Source of the DNA: Syntrophaceae bacterium
GTDB lineage: Bacteria; Desulfobacterota; Syntrophia; Syntrophales; UBA2192
DNA: 64,000 nt
Assembly: GCA_013177795.1 (NCBI GenBank)
Contig: JABLXY010000002.1
Location: 248,001 to 312,000, forward strand
Direction of reading: 5' to 3'
Shown piece after piece: positions 36,798 through 47,019 of this stretch. Under the pieces are notes generated by a model. That model saw only the letters and a program-made list of their open reading frames with translations, ran no database searches and was not told the DNA's origin. Made by a program: the position numbers and the translations under genes. Every line of letters starts with the position of its first letter. The stretch's first letter is position 1.

Positions 36798-37235
36798 ATG
36801 CTCAAATACCTGGAGAAGCTCGAAGGCGTCGTGATCCGGGCGCTGGTCGTGATGATGGCCCTGGTCGTCCTCTTTGCCTCCCTCGACCTGGCCTGGATCA
36901 TCATCCGCGACCTCAGCACGCCGCCGTACCTGCTCTTCGACGTGAACCGCCTCCTGGAGATCTTCGGCATGTTTCTGCTGATCCTCATCGGGATCGAGCT
37001 GCTCGAATCCATCCGGATGTACCTGGACCACCGGCTCGTCCACGTGGAGGTGGTCATGACGGTGGCGATGATCGCGATCGCCCGAAAGGTCATCATCCTC
37101 GACGTGAAGGAGCTCGACGGGCTCAAGCTCATCGGGATCGGCGTGATCATCGTGGCCCTGGCCGGCGGCTACGTATACATCCGGCGCTGCTACCGGGATG
37201 GGAGCATCTGCATACCCGAGAGGCACGACTCGTAA
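36798..37235 (+). CDS. Phosphate-starvation-inducible PsiE family membrane protein
   Basis: The 145-residue product has four predicted membrane segments (VIRALVVMMALVVLFASL, IFGMFLLILIGIELLESI, VVMTVAMIAIARKVIIL and LIGIGVIIVALAGGYVYI). It also has the PsiE-family central motif MYLDHRLVHVEVV. The function of PsiE is unknown. It is divergent from copZA. A weak TTGCTC-N16-TAGAAA promoter may lie at 36734-36761. Confidence 0.85.
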   Translation: MLKYLEKLEGVVIRALVVMMALVVLFASLDLAWIIIRDLSTPPYLLFDVNRLLEIFGMFLLILIGIELLESIRMYLDHRLVHVEVVMTVAMIAIARKVIILDVKELDGLKLIGIGVIIVALAGGYVYIRRCYRDGSICIPERHDS

Positions 37236-37323
37236 ATCCGCTATGAAAGGGCGTGGATTTCGGCTATAGTTCGCCCTGTTTTCCCGTTTTTTTGACACCA
37301 ACACGAGGAGGCACGAGGGGACT

Positions 37324-38631
37324 ATGATCTACAACGAGGAATTCGAGACGCTGCCGCGCGAAGCACTGGAGGCGCTGCAGGTCAAGAGGCTCCAGCAGGT
37401 CGTGCAGCGCGTCTACCACACCGTGGGGTTCTACAAGCGGGCCTTCGACAACGTCGGCGTCAAGCCCGACGACATCCGGTCCCTCGACGACCTAAAGCGG
37501 CTCCCCTTCACGACCAAGCAGGACCTGCGGGACAACTACCCCTACGGGCTCTTCGCCGTCCCCATGTCGAGTGTCGTCCGGGTCCACGCCTCCTCGGGCA
37601 CCACGGGCCGATCCACCGTCGTGGGCTACACGAGGCGCGACATCGACACCTGGTCCGAGCTCATGGCCCGGTGCTTCGTCATGGCGGGGCTGACGAAGAA
37701 CGACATCATCCACAACGCTTACGGCTACGGCCTCTTCACGGGCGGCCTCGGGGCCCACTACGGGGCCGAGCGGCTCGGCGCCAGCGTCATCCCCATCTCG
37801 GGCGGCAACACGAAGCGGCAGATCATGATCCTGCAGGACTTCGGGCCCACCGCCATCTGCGCCACCCCCTCCTACACCCTCTACCTGGCCGAGCAGGGCG
37901 AGGAGATGGGCGTCGACATGCGATCCCTGAAGCTGCGCGTGGGCGTCCTGGGCGCCGAGCCTTGGAGCGAGAGGATGCGGCAGCAGATCGAGGACAAGCT
38001 CAACATCACGGCACTCGACATCTACGGGCTCTCGGAGGTCATGGGTCCCGGCGTCTCCATGGAGTGCCTGGAGGCCAAGCAGGGTCTGCACATCTTCGAG
38101 GACCACTTCATCGCCGAGATCATCAACCCCGAAACGGGCGAGGTCCTGCCCGAGGGCGAGGTCGGCGAGCTGGTCTTCACAACGGTGACCAAGGAGGCCT
38201 TCCCGCTCATCCGCTACCGGACGCGGGACGTCTCCCGGCTGGTGAAGGCGCCCTGCCGGTGCGGCCGGACGCTTGTGCGCATGGACCGCGTCACGGGCCG
38301 CAGCGACGACATGATCATCATCCGCGGCGTCAACGTCTACCCCTCCCAGATCGAGGGCGTGCTGCTCAACATCCCGGGCATCGAGCCCCATTACATGCTC
38401 ATCGTGGACCGCGAGGGCAACCTCGACACCCTGGAGGTGCAGGTCGAGGTGGGGGAGAAGGTCTTCGCCGAGACGGGCGAGGTGAAGGTGCTGCAGGAGC
38501 TCAGCCGCCGCATCACGAAGGACATCAAGGACTACCTGGGCATCTCGACCAAGGTGAAGCTCGTGGAGCCCAAGACGATCCAGCGCTTCGAGGGCAAGGC
38601 GCAGCGCGTCATCGACAAGCGAACCATTTGA
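37324..38631 (+). CDS. paaK: Phenylacetate-CoA ligase
   Basis: This AMP-forming ligase activates phenylacetate or a related aryl acid. The 435-residue product has the family start [18 protein letters not shown], the P-loop-like [16 protein letters not shown], the [17 protein letters not shown] motif, the YRTRDVSRL segment and [13 protein letters not shown]. The following ACT-domain gene is a standard neighbour of such ligases in anaerobes. The true substrate may be another arylacetate or indoleacetate. Confidence 0.93.
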   Translation: MIYNEEFETLPREALEALQVKRLQQVVQRVYHTVGFYKRAFDNVGVKPDDIRSLDDLKRLPFTTKQDLRDNYPYGLFAVPMSSVVRVHASSGTTGRSTVVGYTRRDIDTWSELMARCFVMAGLTKNDIIHNAYGYGLFTGGLGAHYGAERLGASVIPISGGNTKRQIMILQDFGPTAICATPSYTLYLAEQGEEMGVDMRSLKLRVGVLGAEPWSERMRQQIEDKLNITALDIYGLSEVMGPGVSMECLEAKQGLHIFEDHFIAEIINPETGEVLPEGEVGELVFTTVTKEAFPLIRYRTRDVSRLVKAPCRCGRTLVRMDRVTGRSDDMIIIRGVNVYPSQIEGVLLNIPGIEPHYMLIVDREGNLDTLEVQVEVGEKVFAETGEVKVLQELSRRITKDIKDYLGISTKVKLVEPKTIQRFEGKAQRVIDKRTI

Positions 38632-38654
38632 GACCGCACGAAGGGGGTGCACCC

Positions 38655-39089
38655 ATGAACAAGGTCGAGCAGATATCCATCTTTCTCGAGAACAAGCCGG
38701 GCGGGCTGGAATTCGTCACGCGCGTGCTGCGGGATGCCGGCATCAACATCCGTGCCCTCTCGCTCGCCGACACCTCCGATTTCGGGGTGCTCCGCCTGAT
38801 CGTCAACGACGTGGAGAAGGCCAAGCAGGTCCTCAAGGAGAACGGCTTCACCGTGGGACGCACGAGTGTTGTGGCCGTGCTGGTCCCCGACCGGCCGGGC
38901 GGGCTGCACAGCATCCTCGAGGCGCTCTCGAAGGAAAACATCAACGTGGAGTACATGTACGCCTTCGTCGAGCGAAGCGGCGAGCACGCCATCATCATCT
39001 TCCGGTTCAACGCGACGGACCGCGCCATCGAGATCCTGACGAAGAGCGGGTTCACGGTGCTGCCGGGGGAGAAGGTGTACAGCCTTTGA
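38655..39089 (+). CDS. Tandem ACT-domain protein
   Basis: The 144-residue protein consists of two ACT regulatory domains ([20 protein letters not shown] and [20 protein letters not shown]), which usually bind amino acids. It has no catalytic domain. It starts 23 bases after paaK, so it may regulate or sense flux through that step. The ATG at 38655 follows AAGGGGGTG. Confidence 0.88.
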   Translation: MNKVEQISIFLENKPGGLEFVTRVLRDAGINIRALSLADTSDFGVLRLIVNDVEKAKQVLKENGFTVGRTSVVAVLVPDRPGGLHSILEALSKENINVEYMYAFVERSGEHAIIIFRFNATDRAIEILTKSGFTVLPGEKVYSL

Positions 39090-39119
39090 GCGATTGTTCA
39101 ACGGGGTATATCCGAGCAA

Positions 39120-39226
39120 GAGAAGGTAAGAAGGTGAGAGGGTAAGAATGTTGGATAAGTTCGCGGCCAATGCCTGCTCTCCGATTCTCCAACCTTCTCA
39201 CCTTCGAACCCTCTTACCTTCTCACA
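39120..39226. repeat. Heptad-repeat hairpin element
   Basis: The left arm GAGAAGGTAAGAAGGTGAG and AGGGTAAGAA is followed by a spacer with GTTGGATAAGTTCG. The right arm CCAACCTTCTCACCTTCG and CCTCTTACCTTCTCAC closes it. It is the best copy in the window and shares arms and spacer with 21614-21719. It separates the ACT gene from the thioesterase gene. Confidence 0.8.
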
Positions 39227-39289
39227 TAGGGCTGCTTACGTCTGTATGTTCTTGACCGGACTCGGGGGATTTGATTTCGGCAGGAGGAC

Positions 39290-39715
39290 ATGAGCGAGAA
39301 GATCATTGAGGCCCTGCGCCGGCGGGCTCAGAGCGAGCCCTACGCGAAACTGCTGGGCCTCGAACTCGTCAGGGTCGAAGATGGATATGCGCTGGTGCGG
39401 ATGCCCTTCACGGATGCGCACCGCAACATCTACGGCCGCTGCCACGGCGGGGCGCTTTTCTCCCTCATCGACGAGGCGTTCCAGTTCGCCTCGAATTCAA
39501 GCGGCAAGATCGAAATCGCGCTCAACGTGAGCGTCTCCTACATGAAGGCCCCGAACGACGGGGACATCCTGCAGGCCGAGGCGAGGCTCGTCAACCGCAC
39601 CCGGCGGGTCAGCCACTTCCTCATCGAGGTCCGAAACGCCGCGGGCGACCTCATCGCATCCTGCCAGGCCACCGCCTGGCGCAGGGATGAACCCTTGCCG
39701 TTTCTTGAGACATAA
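39290..39715 (+). CDS. PaaI-family hotdog thioesterase
   Basis: The 141-residue protein has the PaaI/4HBT pattern (FTDAHRNIYGRCHGGALFSL, then DEAFQFAS with the catalytic acid). Later segments are NVSVSYMKAPNDGDILQAEA and VRNAAGDLIASCQAT. It would hydrolyse acyl-CoA, plausibly phenylacetyl-CoA derivatives because paaK lies just upstream; the substrate is inferred. The ATG at 39290 follows GCAGGAGG. Confidence 0.88.
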   Translation: MSEKIIEALRRRAQSEPYAKLLGLELVRVEDGYALVRMPFTDAHRNIYGRCHGGALFSLIDEAFQFASNSSGKIEIALNVSVSYMKAPNDGDILQAEARLVNRTRRVSHFLIEVRNAAGDLIASCQATAWRRDEPLPFLET

Positions 39716-40065
39716 GAGCGGGCGGCCAGGCAGCGATCGTTGAATCGGGGATTGCAGCTGCCGGTGCTCGGCCGGATTCTCTTCTCAACACCGGCAATTC
39801 CATATCGGAAGGAACGCCGACGCCGTCCGCCTTGAACGCGATGGTGGTTGCTCGGCCAACTGAGGATGCCACGCCTGCCTTTCATCACTACGCTATCAGT
39901 GCGAACACTCCCCAGCCCGGGCATTCACGCCTGTGCGCGGCGCCGCGTTTGGGTGCAGAGGCCGGTTCGGCCCGAACATCTTTCGTGAGGTCGTCGGGAT
40001 CCGCTTCGAGCCATCGGCGCATGGTGAGCCGCTTGGCTGCCTCTCCGCCTTGCGAAAATGCCTCG
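39716..40065. other. Intergenic region without recognised gene
   Basis: Of these 350 bases neither strand gives a protein with family features. The only structure seen is a CACCGGCA/TGCCGGTG inverted repeat at about 39760-39790. It may hold remnants of a lost gene. Confidence 0.4.
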
Positions 40066-41433
40066 TTATTCCCGGCCGTATTTTCGCTTCAGGAACTGCT
40101 CCCCCGAGGCGGGGTAGAGGACGTAGGTCAGGACATCCTCCTCGGTCCGGGCCAGGTCGCCCAGCTTTCGGCGGGCCGCCTCCATCTCCGGCTTGAGGTG
40201 GTTCGCCGGCCGGTCCGTGATCCAGACCCCCTTCTGGTTGCCGCGCAGGGCCATCTCGCGGACCTTCGGGTCGACCGGGGCGGGCGTCTTCCCGTAGAGG
40301 CCGAACAGCAGGTCGCGGAACGGGTTGCTGATCGTCCGGTACCGGCCCGCCAGCACGTTCATGACAGCCTGCGAGCCGACGATCTGGGAGGTCGGCGTCA
40401 CCAGCGGCGGCATCCCCGCCTCCCGGCGGACCGCCTGGATCTCCCGCTGGACGTCGGGGAGCCGGTCGAGGGCATTCATCTCCCTGAGCTGGCTGACGAG
40501 GTTGGAGGTCATGCCGCCGGGGATCTGGTGGGCGATCACGCTCTCGTCGATCAGCGACAGGGAGTTGGACGCGATGTGCTTCTCGTACCGGGGCGCCAGG
40601 GACTCGAGGTAATGCCCGATCTCGACGAGGCGGCCCATCTCGATCCCCGGGTCCCGCTCGCTGCCCTCCAGGGTGAGCAGGAGCGGCTCGATGGGCGGCA
40701 TCGACGTCCGCATGGCGTAGGGGGCGACGCAGGTGTCCACGATGTCCACGCCGGCCTCGATGGCCTTCAGGCAGGTCATTGACGCCATGCCGCTCGTGTA
40801 GTGGGTGTGGAGGTGCAGGGGGACCGCGACGGCCTTCTTCAGTTCCGTGAACAGCCGGAAGGCGTCGTAGGGCGCCAGGATGCCCGCCATGTCCTTGATG
40901 CAGATCGAGTCGGCCCCCATCTCCTCCAGGGTTCGTGCCTTCGAGACATAGTAGGGGAGGTTGAAGACGTCGCCGCCGAGGCGCCGCCCCGTGAGCGAGT
41001 AGACGACGGCGCCCTCGAAGTGCTTGCCGTTGGCCCGGATGCGGGCGGCGGCGGTCTCGACGTTCCGCAGGTCGTTGAGGGCGTCGAAGACGCGGAAGAC
41101 GTCGATCCCGATCTCGCAGGCCCGGTCGACGAAGGCCCGGACGACGTCGTCGGCGTAGTGCCGGTAGCCGACGAGGTTCTGGCCCCGCAGCAGCATGGCG
41201 AAGGGGGTTTTTTTCATGTACCGCTTGAGGATGCGCGGCCGCTCCCAGGGGTCCTCGTTCAGGAAGCGGTGCATGGCGTCGAACGTCGCGCCCCCCCACA
41301 CCTCCACGGCCCAGAACCCGACTTCGTCCATCCTCTCGGCGACGGGGATCATGTCCTCCGTGGTCATCCGCGTCGCGAAGATGGACTGGTGGCCGTCGCG
41401 GAAAGTGTTGTCCTGGAATTTCACGGGCTCCAT
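40066..41433 (-). CDS. Pyruvate/oxaloacetate carboxyltransferase subunit without biotin domain
   Basis: The 455-residue product has the DRE-TIM metallolyase signature (FQDNTFRDGHQSIFATRM) and GVDIVDTCVAPYAM, as in OadA, PycB and transcarboxylase 5S. It also has the metal-site LHTHYTSGMASM. It stops after the C-terminal helical region and lacks the biotinyl MKM motif, so a separate carrier protein is needed. No carboxylase or decarboxylase partner is adjacent. Role as pyruvate carboxylase, oxaloacetate decarboxylase or transcarboxylase cannot be decided. It is followed by LOG and aminotransferase genes on the same strand. Confidence 0.88.
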   Translation of the reverse strand: MEPVKFQDNTFRDGHQSIFATRMTTEDMIPVAERMDEVGFWAVEVWGGATFDAMHRFLNEDPWERPRILKRYMKKTPFAMLLRGQNLVGYRHYADDVVRAFVDRACEIGIDVFRVFDALNDLRNVETAAARIRANGKHFEGAVVYSLTGRRLGGDVFNLPYYVSKARTLEEMGADSICIKDMAGILAPYDAFRLFTELKKAVAVPLHLHTHYTSGMASMTCLKAIEAGVDIVDTCVAPYAMRTSMPPIEPLLLTLEGSERDPGIEMGRLVEIGHYLESLAPRYEKHIASNSLSLIDESVIAHQIPGGMTSNLVSQLREMNALDRLPDVQREIQAVRREAGMPPLVTPTSQIVGSQAVMNVLAGRYRTISNPFRDLLFGLYGKTPAPVDPKVREMALRGNQKGVWITDRPANHLKPEMEAARRKLGDLARTEEDVLTYVLYPASGEQFLKRKYGRE

Positions 41434-41455
41434 GGGCGTCTCCGTTCGGGTTGCG

Positions 41456-42490
41456 TCAGAACTCGTTGATGGCGTCGATCAGGCTCCGGAGCCGGCCGAA
41501 GTCCCTCCGGTTGAAATCGATCACGAGCCGGGGGCGGTCCACCTCGTCGTTGTCCTCCCGCTCCTCGTCCAGCGCCCCCGCGGGCACGATGCGGCCCCCG
41601 GGAAGGAGGATATCCCTGAACCGCGCCTCCAGCGCGGCGACGTCGTTGTCGCCCAGCGGGGAGGTGAGCCGGATCACCAGCTTCCCGCGCACGTAGCGCA
41701 GGCTGTGGTAACGGCGGTAGAACCGCTGGATCCGATCCACGGCCTCGTCCACGGACAGGACCCGCTCGAAGAGCGCGAAGTCCGACGGGCAGATGTAGCG
41801 GTGCGACAGCAGCTCCTCCTCGAGGAACCGGATCATGCGGGCCCAGTAAGAGGAGCCCGGGGTTTCCACGAGCACGAGCGGCATGGGGTTCCGCTTCCCC
41901 GTCTGCACCAGGGTGAGGGTCTCCATGGCCTCGTCGAGGGTGCCGAAGCCGCCCGGGAAGAGCGCCACGGCGTCCGACTCCTTCAGGAAGGCGACCTTGC
42001 GGTTGAAGAAGTACTTGTAGTTGATGGACCGCGGGTTGCCCTCGATCACGGGGTTGGGCTTCTCCTCGAAGGGCAGGCGGATGTTCACGCCGAAGGAGTG
42101 CTCGGGGCCGGCACCCGCGTTGACGGCCTCCATGATGCCGCCCCCGCCGCCCGTGATCACCATGTAGCCCGCCTCGGCAAGCCGCCTGCCGAAGAGCTTC
42201 GCCATGCCGTACACCGGGTCGTCGGGCAGGGTGCGCGCAGAGCCGAACACCGTGACCTTGCGCACCGCGCGGTAGGGGGCGAAGACCTTGGAGGTGAACC
42301 GCATCTCCTTGAGCGTGGAGTTCATGAGCTTCAGATCGGCGCTCTCGTCGCTTTCCTGCCCGGCCTTGAGCGCCGCGATGATCATCTCGCGCACGAGTTC
42401 GGGTTTTCGGATGCCCCCGGCCGTGTCCATCAGGGTGTCGATCAGCTCGTCCAGGGGGCCGTTGGTCCGTGTGAAGTTGATTTTCATCAT
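41456..42490 (-). CDS. LOG-family protein (possible nucleoside-monophosphate phosphoribohydrolase)
   Basis: The 344-residue product carries the Rossmann core of the LOG/TIGR00730 family: VTVFGSARTLPDD, GYMVITGGGGGIMEAVNAGA and the signature FPGGFGTLDEAMETLTLVQ. Some members cleave nucleotide monophosphates or make cytokinin-like bases. The long N-terminal (~75 residues) and C-terminal extensions match the large bacterial subgroup. It lies 22 bases from the carboxyltransferase gene. Confidence 0.85.
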   Translation of the reverse strand: MMKINFTRTNGPLDELIDTLMDTAGGIRKPELVREMIIAALKAGQESDESADLKLMNSTLKEMRFTSKVFAPYRAVRKVTVFGSARTLPDDPVYGMAKLFGRRLAEAGYMVITGGGGGIMEAVNAGAGPEHSFGVNIRLPFEEKPNPVIEGNPRSINYKYFFNRKVAFLKESDAVALFPGGFGTLDEAMETLTLVQTGKRNPMPLVLVETPGSSYWARMIRFLEEELLSHRYICPSDFALFERVLSVDEAVDRIQRFYRRYHSLRYVRGKLVIRLTSPLGDNDVAALEARFRDILLPGGRIVPAGALDEEREDNDEVDRPRLVIDFNRRDFGRLRSLIDAINEF

Positions 42491-42533
42491 GGGTTCGGGT
42501 TCCTTGCGCCCGTCCTTCCGGTGTCGGCGGGAC

Positions 42534-43739
42534 TCATGTCCCGGCGGCTGCCTCGAGGGCCTCGTCGAGGATCGAGAGGGCCACCTCGGCCTCGCCGGGC
42601 GTGATGTTAAGGGCCGGGCAGAGGCGGATCACCTTCGACTGGATCAAGTTGAGGATCATCCCCCGCTTGAGGGCCTCGGCGAAGACACGCTCCGCCGTCG
42701 AGGCGCCGGCCATCTCCATGGCCAGCAGCAGGCCCCGCCCCCGCACGTCGGTGACCATCGCGGGGAACCGCTGCTGCCACAGGAGCATCCGTTCGTGGAT
42801 CATGGCCCCGACGCTGCGGACGTTGAGCTCGATGTCGTTGTCGATGAGATGACGGATCACGGCGTAGGCCACGGCGCAGCCCAAGGGGTTTCCGCAGTAG
42901 GTGCCGCCGTGGTCGCCCTTCTCGAGCTTCGCCGACACCTCTTCCGTCAGCGCGAAGGCCCCGAAGGGGAAGCCCCCGGCGATCCCCTTGGCCAGCGTCA
43001 TGAAGTCGGGCCGCACGCCCAGTTCCGTGACCGCGAACATCGGGCCCGTCCGGCAGAAGCCCGTCTGCACCTCGTCGACGATCAGGCAGGCGCCCGCCTT
43101 GCGGCAGAGCGCCTCGACCTCCCGGAGGTAGCCTTCCGGGGGCACGTTGACCCCGCCCTCGCCCTGGATGGGCTCGAGGATGACGGCTGCCGTTTTATCG
43201 CCGAGAACCTCCGCGACGGCCCCCGCATCGCCGTAGGGGACGAAGAGGTAGTTCGGCATGAGCGGGTTGAACCGCTCCCGGTGCTTCGCCTGCCCCGTGG
43301 CGGAGGCCGTGCTGATCGTCCTTCCGTGGAAGCTCTGCTCCGTCGAGATGACGTCCATCCGCCCCGTCGCCTTTCTCGCGAGTTTGATGACGGCGTCGTT
43401 GGCCTCGGCGCCGCTGTTGGAGAAGAATACCCGCGTCAGACCGGGCGGCAGGATCCCCGTGAGCAGCTCGATGAGCCGTGCGCGGGCGGGGGAGTAGGTG
43501 AGCCCCGAGTTGGGGTTCTGCAAAATTTTCCGCCCCTGCTCGGCCAGGGCCCCGACGATGGCGGGGTGGGCGTGCCCCAGGCAGGTGACCCCCCAGCCGG
43601 CGGTGAAGTCGATGTAGCGCCTCCCGGACTCGTCCCAGACGTAGATCCCCTCGCCGCGCTCAATCGAGAGGGGAATCTTGGTGAAGAACGGCGGCATGTG
43701 CCTGTCTTCGACGGCGAAGGTGTCGACGGGGTTCGTCAT
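42534..43739 (-). CDS. Class III aminotransferase (acetylornithine/succinylornithine type)
   Basis: This PLP enzyme has 401 residues. It shows [37 protein letters not shown], the Asp of the PLP site in [11 protein letters not shown] and the Schiff-base Lys in [14 protein letters not shown]. The overall pattern fits ArgD-type acetylornithine transaminase, which would complement argC (9140). GABA-type activity cannot be excluded. The start at 43739 is preceded by AAAGGAACG; the open frame upstream has no family residues. Confidence 0.88.
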   Translation of the reverse strand: MTNPVDTFAVEDRHMPPFFTKIPLSIERGEGIYVWDESGRRYIDFTAGWGVTCLGHAHPAIVGALAEQGRKILQNPNSGLTYSPARARLIELLTGILPPGLTRVFFSNSGAEANDAVIKLARKATGRMDVISTEQSFHGRTISTASATGQAKHRERFNPLMPNYLFVPYGDAGAVAEVLGDKTAAVILEPIQGEGGVNVPPEGYLREVEALCRKAGACLIVDEVQTGFCRTGPMFAVTELGVRPDFMTLAKGIAGGFPFGAFALTEEVSAKLEKGDHGGTYCGNPLGCAVAYAVIRHLIDNDIELNVRSVGAMIHERMLLWQQRFPAMVTDVRGRGLLLAMEMAGASTAERVFAEALKRGMILNLIQSKVIRLCPALNITPGEAEVALSILDEALEAAAGT

Positions 43740-43779
43740 GCACTCGTTCCTTTCTTGCGCTCCCGCACGGAGCCTCGTG

Positions 43780-46110
43780 TTACCGATGCAGGTCTCCCGG
43801 CGGCTCCTCGAAGGCGAAGCGCCCCTGCTCGATGAGATGCAGGCACGCATCGGCGACCTCCGGGTCGTAGAGGATGCCCCGGTTCTTCCGGATCTCGGAG
43901 AGGGCCCGCTCCATGCCGAGCGTGGGCCGGTAGGGCCTGTGGGAGCCCATGGATTCCACCACGTCGGCGAGGCCGATGATCCTGGCCTCGATGCGGATCT
44001 CCCCGTCCCGCAGTCCGCGGGGGTAGCCCGAGCCGTCGAGCCGCTCGTGGTGCTGCAGCACGATCTCCGCGATCGGCCACGGGAAGTCGATGGTCTTGAG
44101 GATGTCGTATCCCACCTGCGGGTGCGTGCGGATGATCCCCCTCTCGATGTCGCTGATGCGCCCCGGCTTGCTGAGGATCTCGGCGGGCACGGTGATCTTG
44201 CCGAGGTCGTGGATCGAGGCGGCCACGTAGATCGCCTCGATCGTGTCCGCGGGCAGGGCCATCTCGCGCGCGACGGCCTCGGCCAGGCGCGCCACCTGGT
44301 GCTGGTGGCCCGCCGTGTAGGGGTCGCGCGTCTCGACGATGAGGTCGATGGCCCGGATGATGCCGGCCGTTGCCTTCCGGAGCTTTTCGACGGTGAGCTT
44401 GAGCTCTTCCTCGGCGCGCTTCAGGGGCGAGACGTCGGTCATCGTCTCGACGGCGCCGATCCTCTCCCCCTTTCTGTCGCGCACGGCCGCCGAGGTGAAG
44501 TGGATCCACTTCTCCTCCCTGTCGGGGAACGCCATGGGCACGGTGGCCTCGTAGGCCTCGTCGAGCAGCGCCGAGCGCCGAAGGTTCGGCCCGTACCACG
44601 TCCGGATCGTCTCGGCCAGGTCGGCCGCCCCGTCGACGAGCAGGTCCGCCGCCGTCGGCCGCTCCTGGCCGTAGAGCGCCTTGGAATGGTTTGCCGTGCC
44701 GATCACGTCGTCGCTCCGGACGCCCGTCAACTCCTCGAGTGCGCGGTTCCAGCCGATCACCCGGTGGCGGCCGTCGATGACGAACGTGGGCGTGGGCGAC
44801 CCATGCAGGATGGCCCGGAGCCTCTCCTCGCTTTCCCTCAGGGCCTCCTCGGCGCTTTTCCGCTCCGTCACATCCTCCAGCGTCTCCATGGCGCCGACCA
44901 GGGATCCCGAGGAATCGCGGATGACGGCCGCCGTGAACCGCAGCCATTTCCCCCCGTCGCCCAGGCCGGGGAAGTAATCCGTCGCCTCGTAGGCCTCCTC
45001 GATGAGCTTCGAGGGGCTGCAGCGGTCCGCGTACCAGACGGGGATGGATTCGAAGGCCTGGTCGACGAGCAGGTCGGCCAGGCACGGCCGCTTCGCGGGG
45101 TAAAAGGCCCGCCAGTGCCCGTCCGTTCCGATTACGTCCGACGCCCGGAGCCCGCTCATCTCCTCGAGGGCCCGGTTCCAGTGCAGCACGCGGTGGTCCC
45201 GCCCGATGACGAAGGCGGCGATGGGCGACCCGTCGATGATGCGGTGAAGCCGCTGCTCGCTTTCCTTCAGGTCCGCCTCGGCGCGCTTCCGCTCGGTGAT
45301 GTCCTCGTAGGTGGCGACGATGCCCTTCTCCTGGAGGGTTTCACCGATGCGCGACGTGCTGACGTAGCAGAGGATGTCGCGGCCGTCCCGGTGCCGGCAG
45401 GGGAACTCCTCGCTGTGCGTCCTCTGCCTCTCCAGCACGGGGTAGAAGCGCCGCCCGATCTCTTCGTATTCGGCGTCGCTGCGGTAGAGGACCCGGGTGC
45501 TCCGTCCCGTGAGCTCATCGGGCTTCCAGCCGAAGACCTCCTCCGCGGCCCGGTTGGCAAACCGGATCGTCCGTTCGCGCAGCACGAGCACCGCCACGGG
45601 CAGTGCGTCGAGGATGGAGGCGCCGACGGTTTCCATCTCCGCGAGCCGCTGCCGGGTCTCCCTCTGTTCCGTGATGTCCATGTAGCTGCCGTGGACGGCC
45701 CGTTCGCCGCGGAACGTGACGGGCGCCACGGTGCCGAGAATCCACCGGACCCTGCCGTCCTTGGTGATTGCGCGGAACTCGTACGGCGTGCTCCTGCGTC
45801 CCCGGAGCATCTCGATGGCGTCCCTGCGCACCTGCTCCCGGTCCTCCGGGTGGACAATGACGAGCGAGTCCTGTCCCAGGAGCTCGTCGGCACGGTAGCC
45901 CGTGCTCTGCTCGAACCGGGCGTTGAGGAACCGGAACTTCCCGCCCACCAGGAAAAAGACGCCCACCGGGCTGCTTTCCGCCAGGCTTCGGTACAGGGCG
46001 TCGGTGTCGCGCAGCGCCGTCTCGGCCTCCTGCAGCCGGGCCGTCTTCGCCCGCAGGGCGTCCAGCTCCTCAATGAGATCCGCCTTCGTCCTGCGCTCGT
46101 CTTTCTTCAT
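43780..46110 (-). CDS. Four-PAS sensor with HD-GYP cyclic-di-GMP phosphodiesterase domain
   Basis: The 776-residue cytoplasmic sensor starts with a short coiled coil ([20 protein letters not shown]). Four PAS domains follow at about 35-530; the third and fourth are near duplicates ([20 protein letters not shown] and [20 protein letters not shown]). The C-terminal HD-GYP domain has HDLGK and [14 protein letters not shown], so it probably degrades cyclic di-GMP. No membrane segment is present. The start at 46110 follows GAGAGGAG. Signals sensed are unknown. Confidence 0.92.
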   Translation of the reverse strand: MKKDERRTKADLIEELDALRAKTARLQEAETALRDTDALYRSLAESSPVGVFFLVGGKFRFLNARFEQSTGYRADELLGQDSLVIVHPEDREQVRRDAIEMLRGRRSTPYEFRAITKDGRVRWILGTVAPVTFRGERAVHGSYMDITEQRETRQRLAEMETVGASILDALPVAVLVLRERTIRFANRAAEEVFGWKPDELTGRSTRVLYRSDAEYEEIGRRFYPVLERQRTHSEEFPCRHRDGRDILCYVSTSRIGETLQEKGIVATYEDITERKRAEADLKESEQRLHRIIDGSPIAAFVIGRDHRVLHWNRALEEMSGLRASDVIGTDGHWRAFYPAKRPCLADLLVDQAFESIPVWYADRCSPSKLIEEAYEATDYFPGLGDGGKWLRFTAAVIRDSSGSLVGAMETLEDVTERKSAEEALRESEERLRAILHGSPTPTFVIDGRHRVIGWNRALEELTGVRSDDVIGTANHSKALYGQERPTAADLLVDGAADLAETIRTWYGPNLRRSALLDEAYEATVPMAFPDREEKWIHFTSAAVRDRKGERIGAVETMTDVSPLKRAEEELKLTVEKLRKATAGIIRAIDLIVETRDPYTAGHQHQVARLAEAVAREMALPADTIEAIYVAASIHDLGKITVPAEILSKPGRISDIERGIIRTHPQVGYDILKTIDFPWPIAEIVLQHHERLDGSGYPRGLRDGEIRIEARIIGLADVVESMGSHRPYRPTLGMERALSEIRKNRGILYDPEVADACLHLIEQGRFAFEEPPGDLHR

Positions 46111-46328
46111 CCCGCCGCTCCTCTCGTGAAGACCGCGAGGGCTGTCCCGCGGCCCGGAGGATTTTTCGCCTGTTTTTCTACGCGCCGTTGCGGTACACTG
46201 CAAACACGATGCGTTTTGGCGGCCCGCGGGGTCGGGGACCCGCCGGGCCTTCTTCGCAGGGATGGTACGCGCTTCCAGCCGGGAGACCCGATCGGGAGAT
46301 TCCTCCCGGGAAAGGACGGGATCAAGCC

Positions 46329-46958
46329 ATGGAAAAGCCGCACTTTTACTCTTTACCAAAACTGCCCTACGGTTACAAGGAATTGGAGCCGCACATCTCG
46401 GGGGAGCAGCTGCAGCTCCACCACGAGAAACATCACCAGGCCTACGTGACGGGGGCCAACGCGGTGTTCGAGCGGCTCGAGCAGTCCCGGAAGGCCGGCA
46501 GTGACCTCGACATGAAGGCCGCCCTCAAGGAGTTGTCCTTCCACATGGGCGGGCACCTGCTGCACAGCCTCTTCTGGGAGAACCTCGCGCCGGCGGGCAG
46601 AGGCGGCGGCGGAAAGCCCCCCGGGGTTCTCGGGGCGGCCCTCGACAAGGAGTTCGGGGGCTTCGAACGATTCCGGATGGAGTTCACCCAGGCGGCCCTC
46701 ACCGTGGAGGGCTCCGGCTGGGCCGCCCTGAGCTGGTGCCCGATATCGAACCGGCCCCTCGTCCTGCAGATCGAGAAGCACAACGTGAACGTCTGTCCCG
46801 CGCTGCCGGTCTTGATGGTTCTCGACGTCTGGGAGCACGCCTATTACCTGGACTACAAGAATCTCCGGGCGAAGTTCGTCGAGGCCTTCTGGAACATCGT
46901 GAACTGGGAGGCGGCCAACCGGCGGTTTTCGGCCCTTCTCAAGGGCGGCGCCCGCTGA
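46329..46958 (+). CDS. Superoxide dismutase (Fe/Mn family)
   Basis: The enzyme dismutates superoxide in the cytoplasm. The 209-residue product has the ligands in [30 protein letters not shown] and [14 protein letters not shown], and the family motif [11 protein letters not shown]. The metal (Fe or Mn) cannot be assigned confidently. The ATG at 46329 is the family start ([18 protein letters not shown]). It fits an air-exposed anaerobe, together with the flavodiiron protein. Confidence 0.95.
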   Translation: MEKPHFYSLPKLPYGYKELEPHISGEQLQLHHEKHHQAYVTGANAVFERLEQSRKAGSDLDMKAALKELSFHMGGHLLHSLFWENLAPAGRGGGGKPPGVLGAALDKEFGGFERFRMEFTQAALTVEGSGWAALSWCPISNRPLVLQIEKHNVNVCPALPVLMVLDVWEHAYYLDYKNLRAKFVEAFWNIVNWEAANRRFSALLKGGAR

Positions 46959-47019
46959 GCGGTGCAAGGCGCCGCGCGGCCCGCGACCGCGGGGGATCGC
47001 GGCCGGGGAGCAAACGTGT

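Noticed and set aside
39716-40065. Open frames on both strands in the gap after the PaaI-like gene
   Set aside because: No Shine-Dalgarno, low-complexity Arg/Ser/Pro products and no recognisable domain.
46194-46199. TACACT as -10 of a sod promoter
   Set aside because: The matching -35 (TGTTTT) is too poor to list as a feature.
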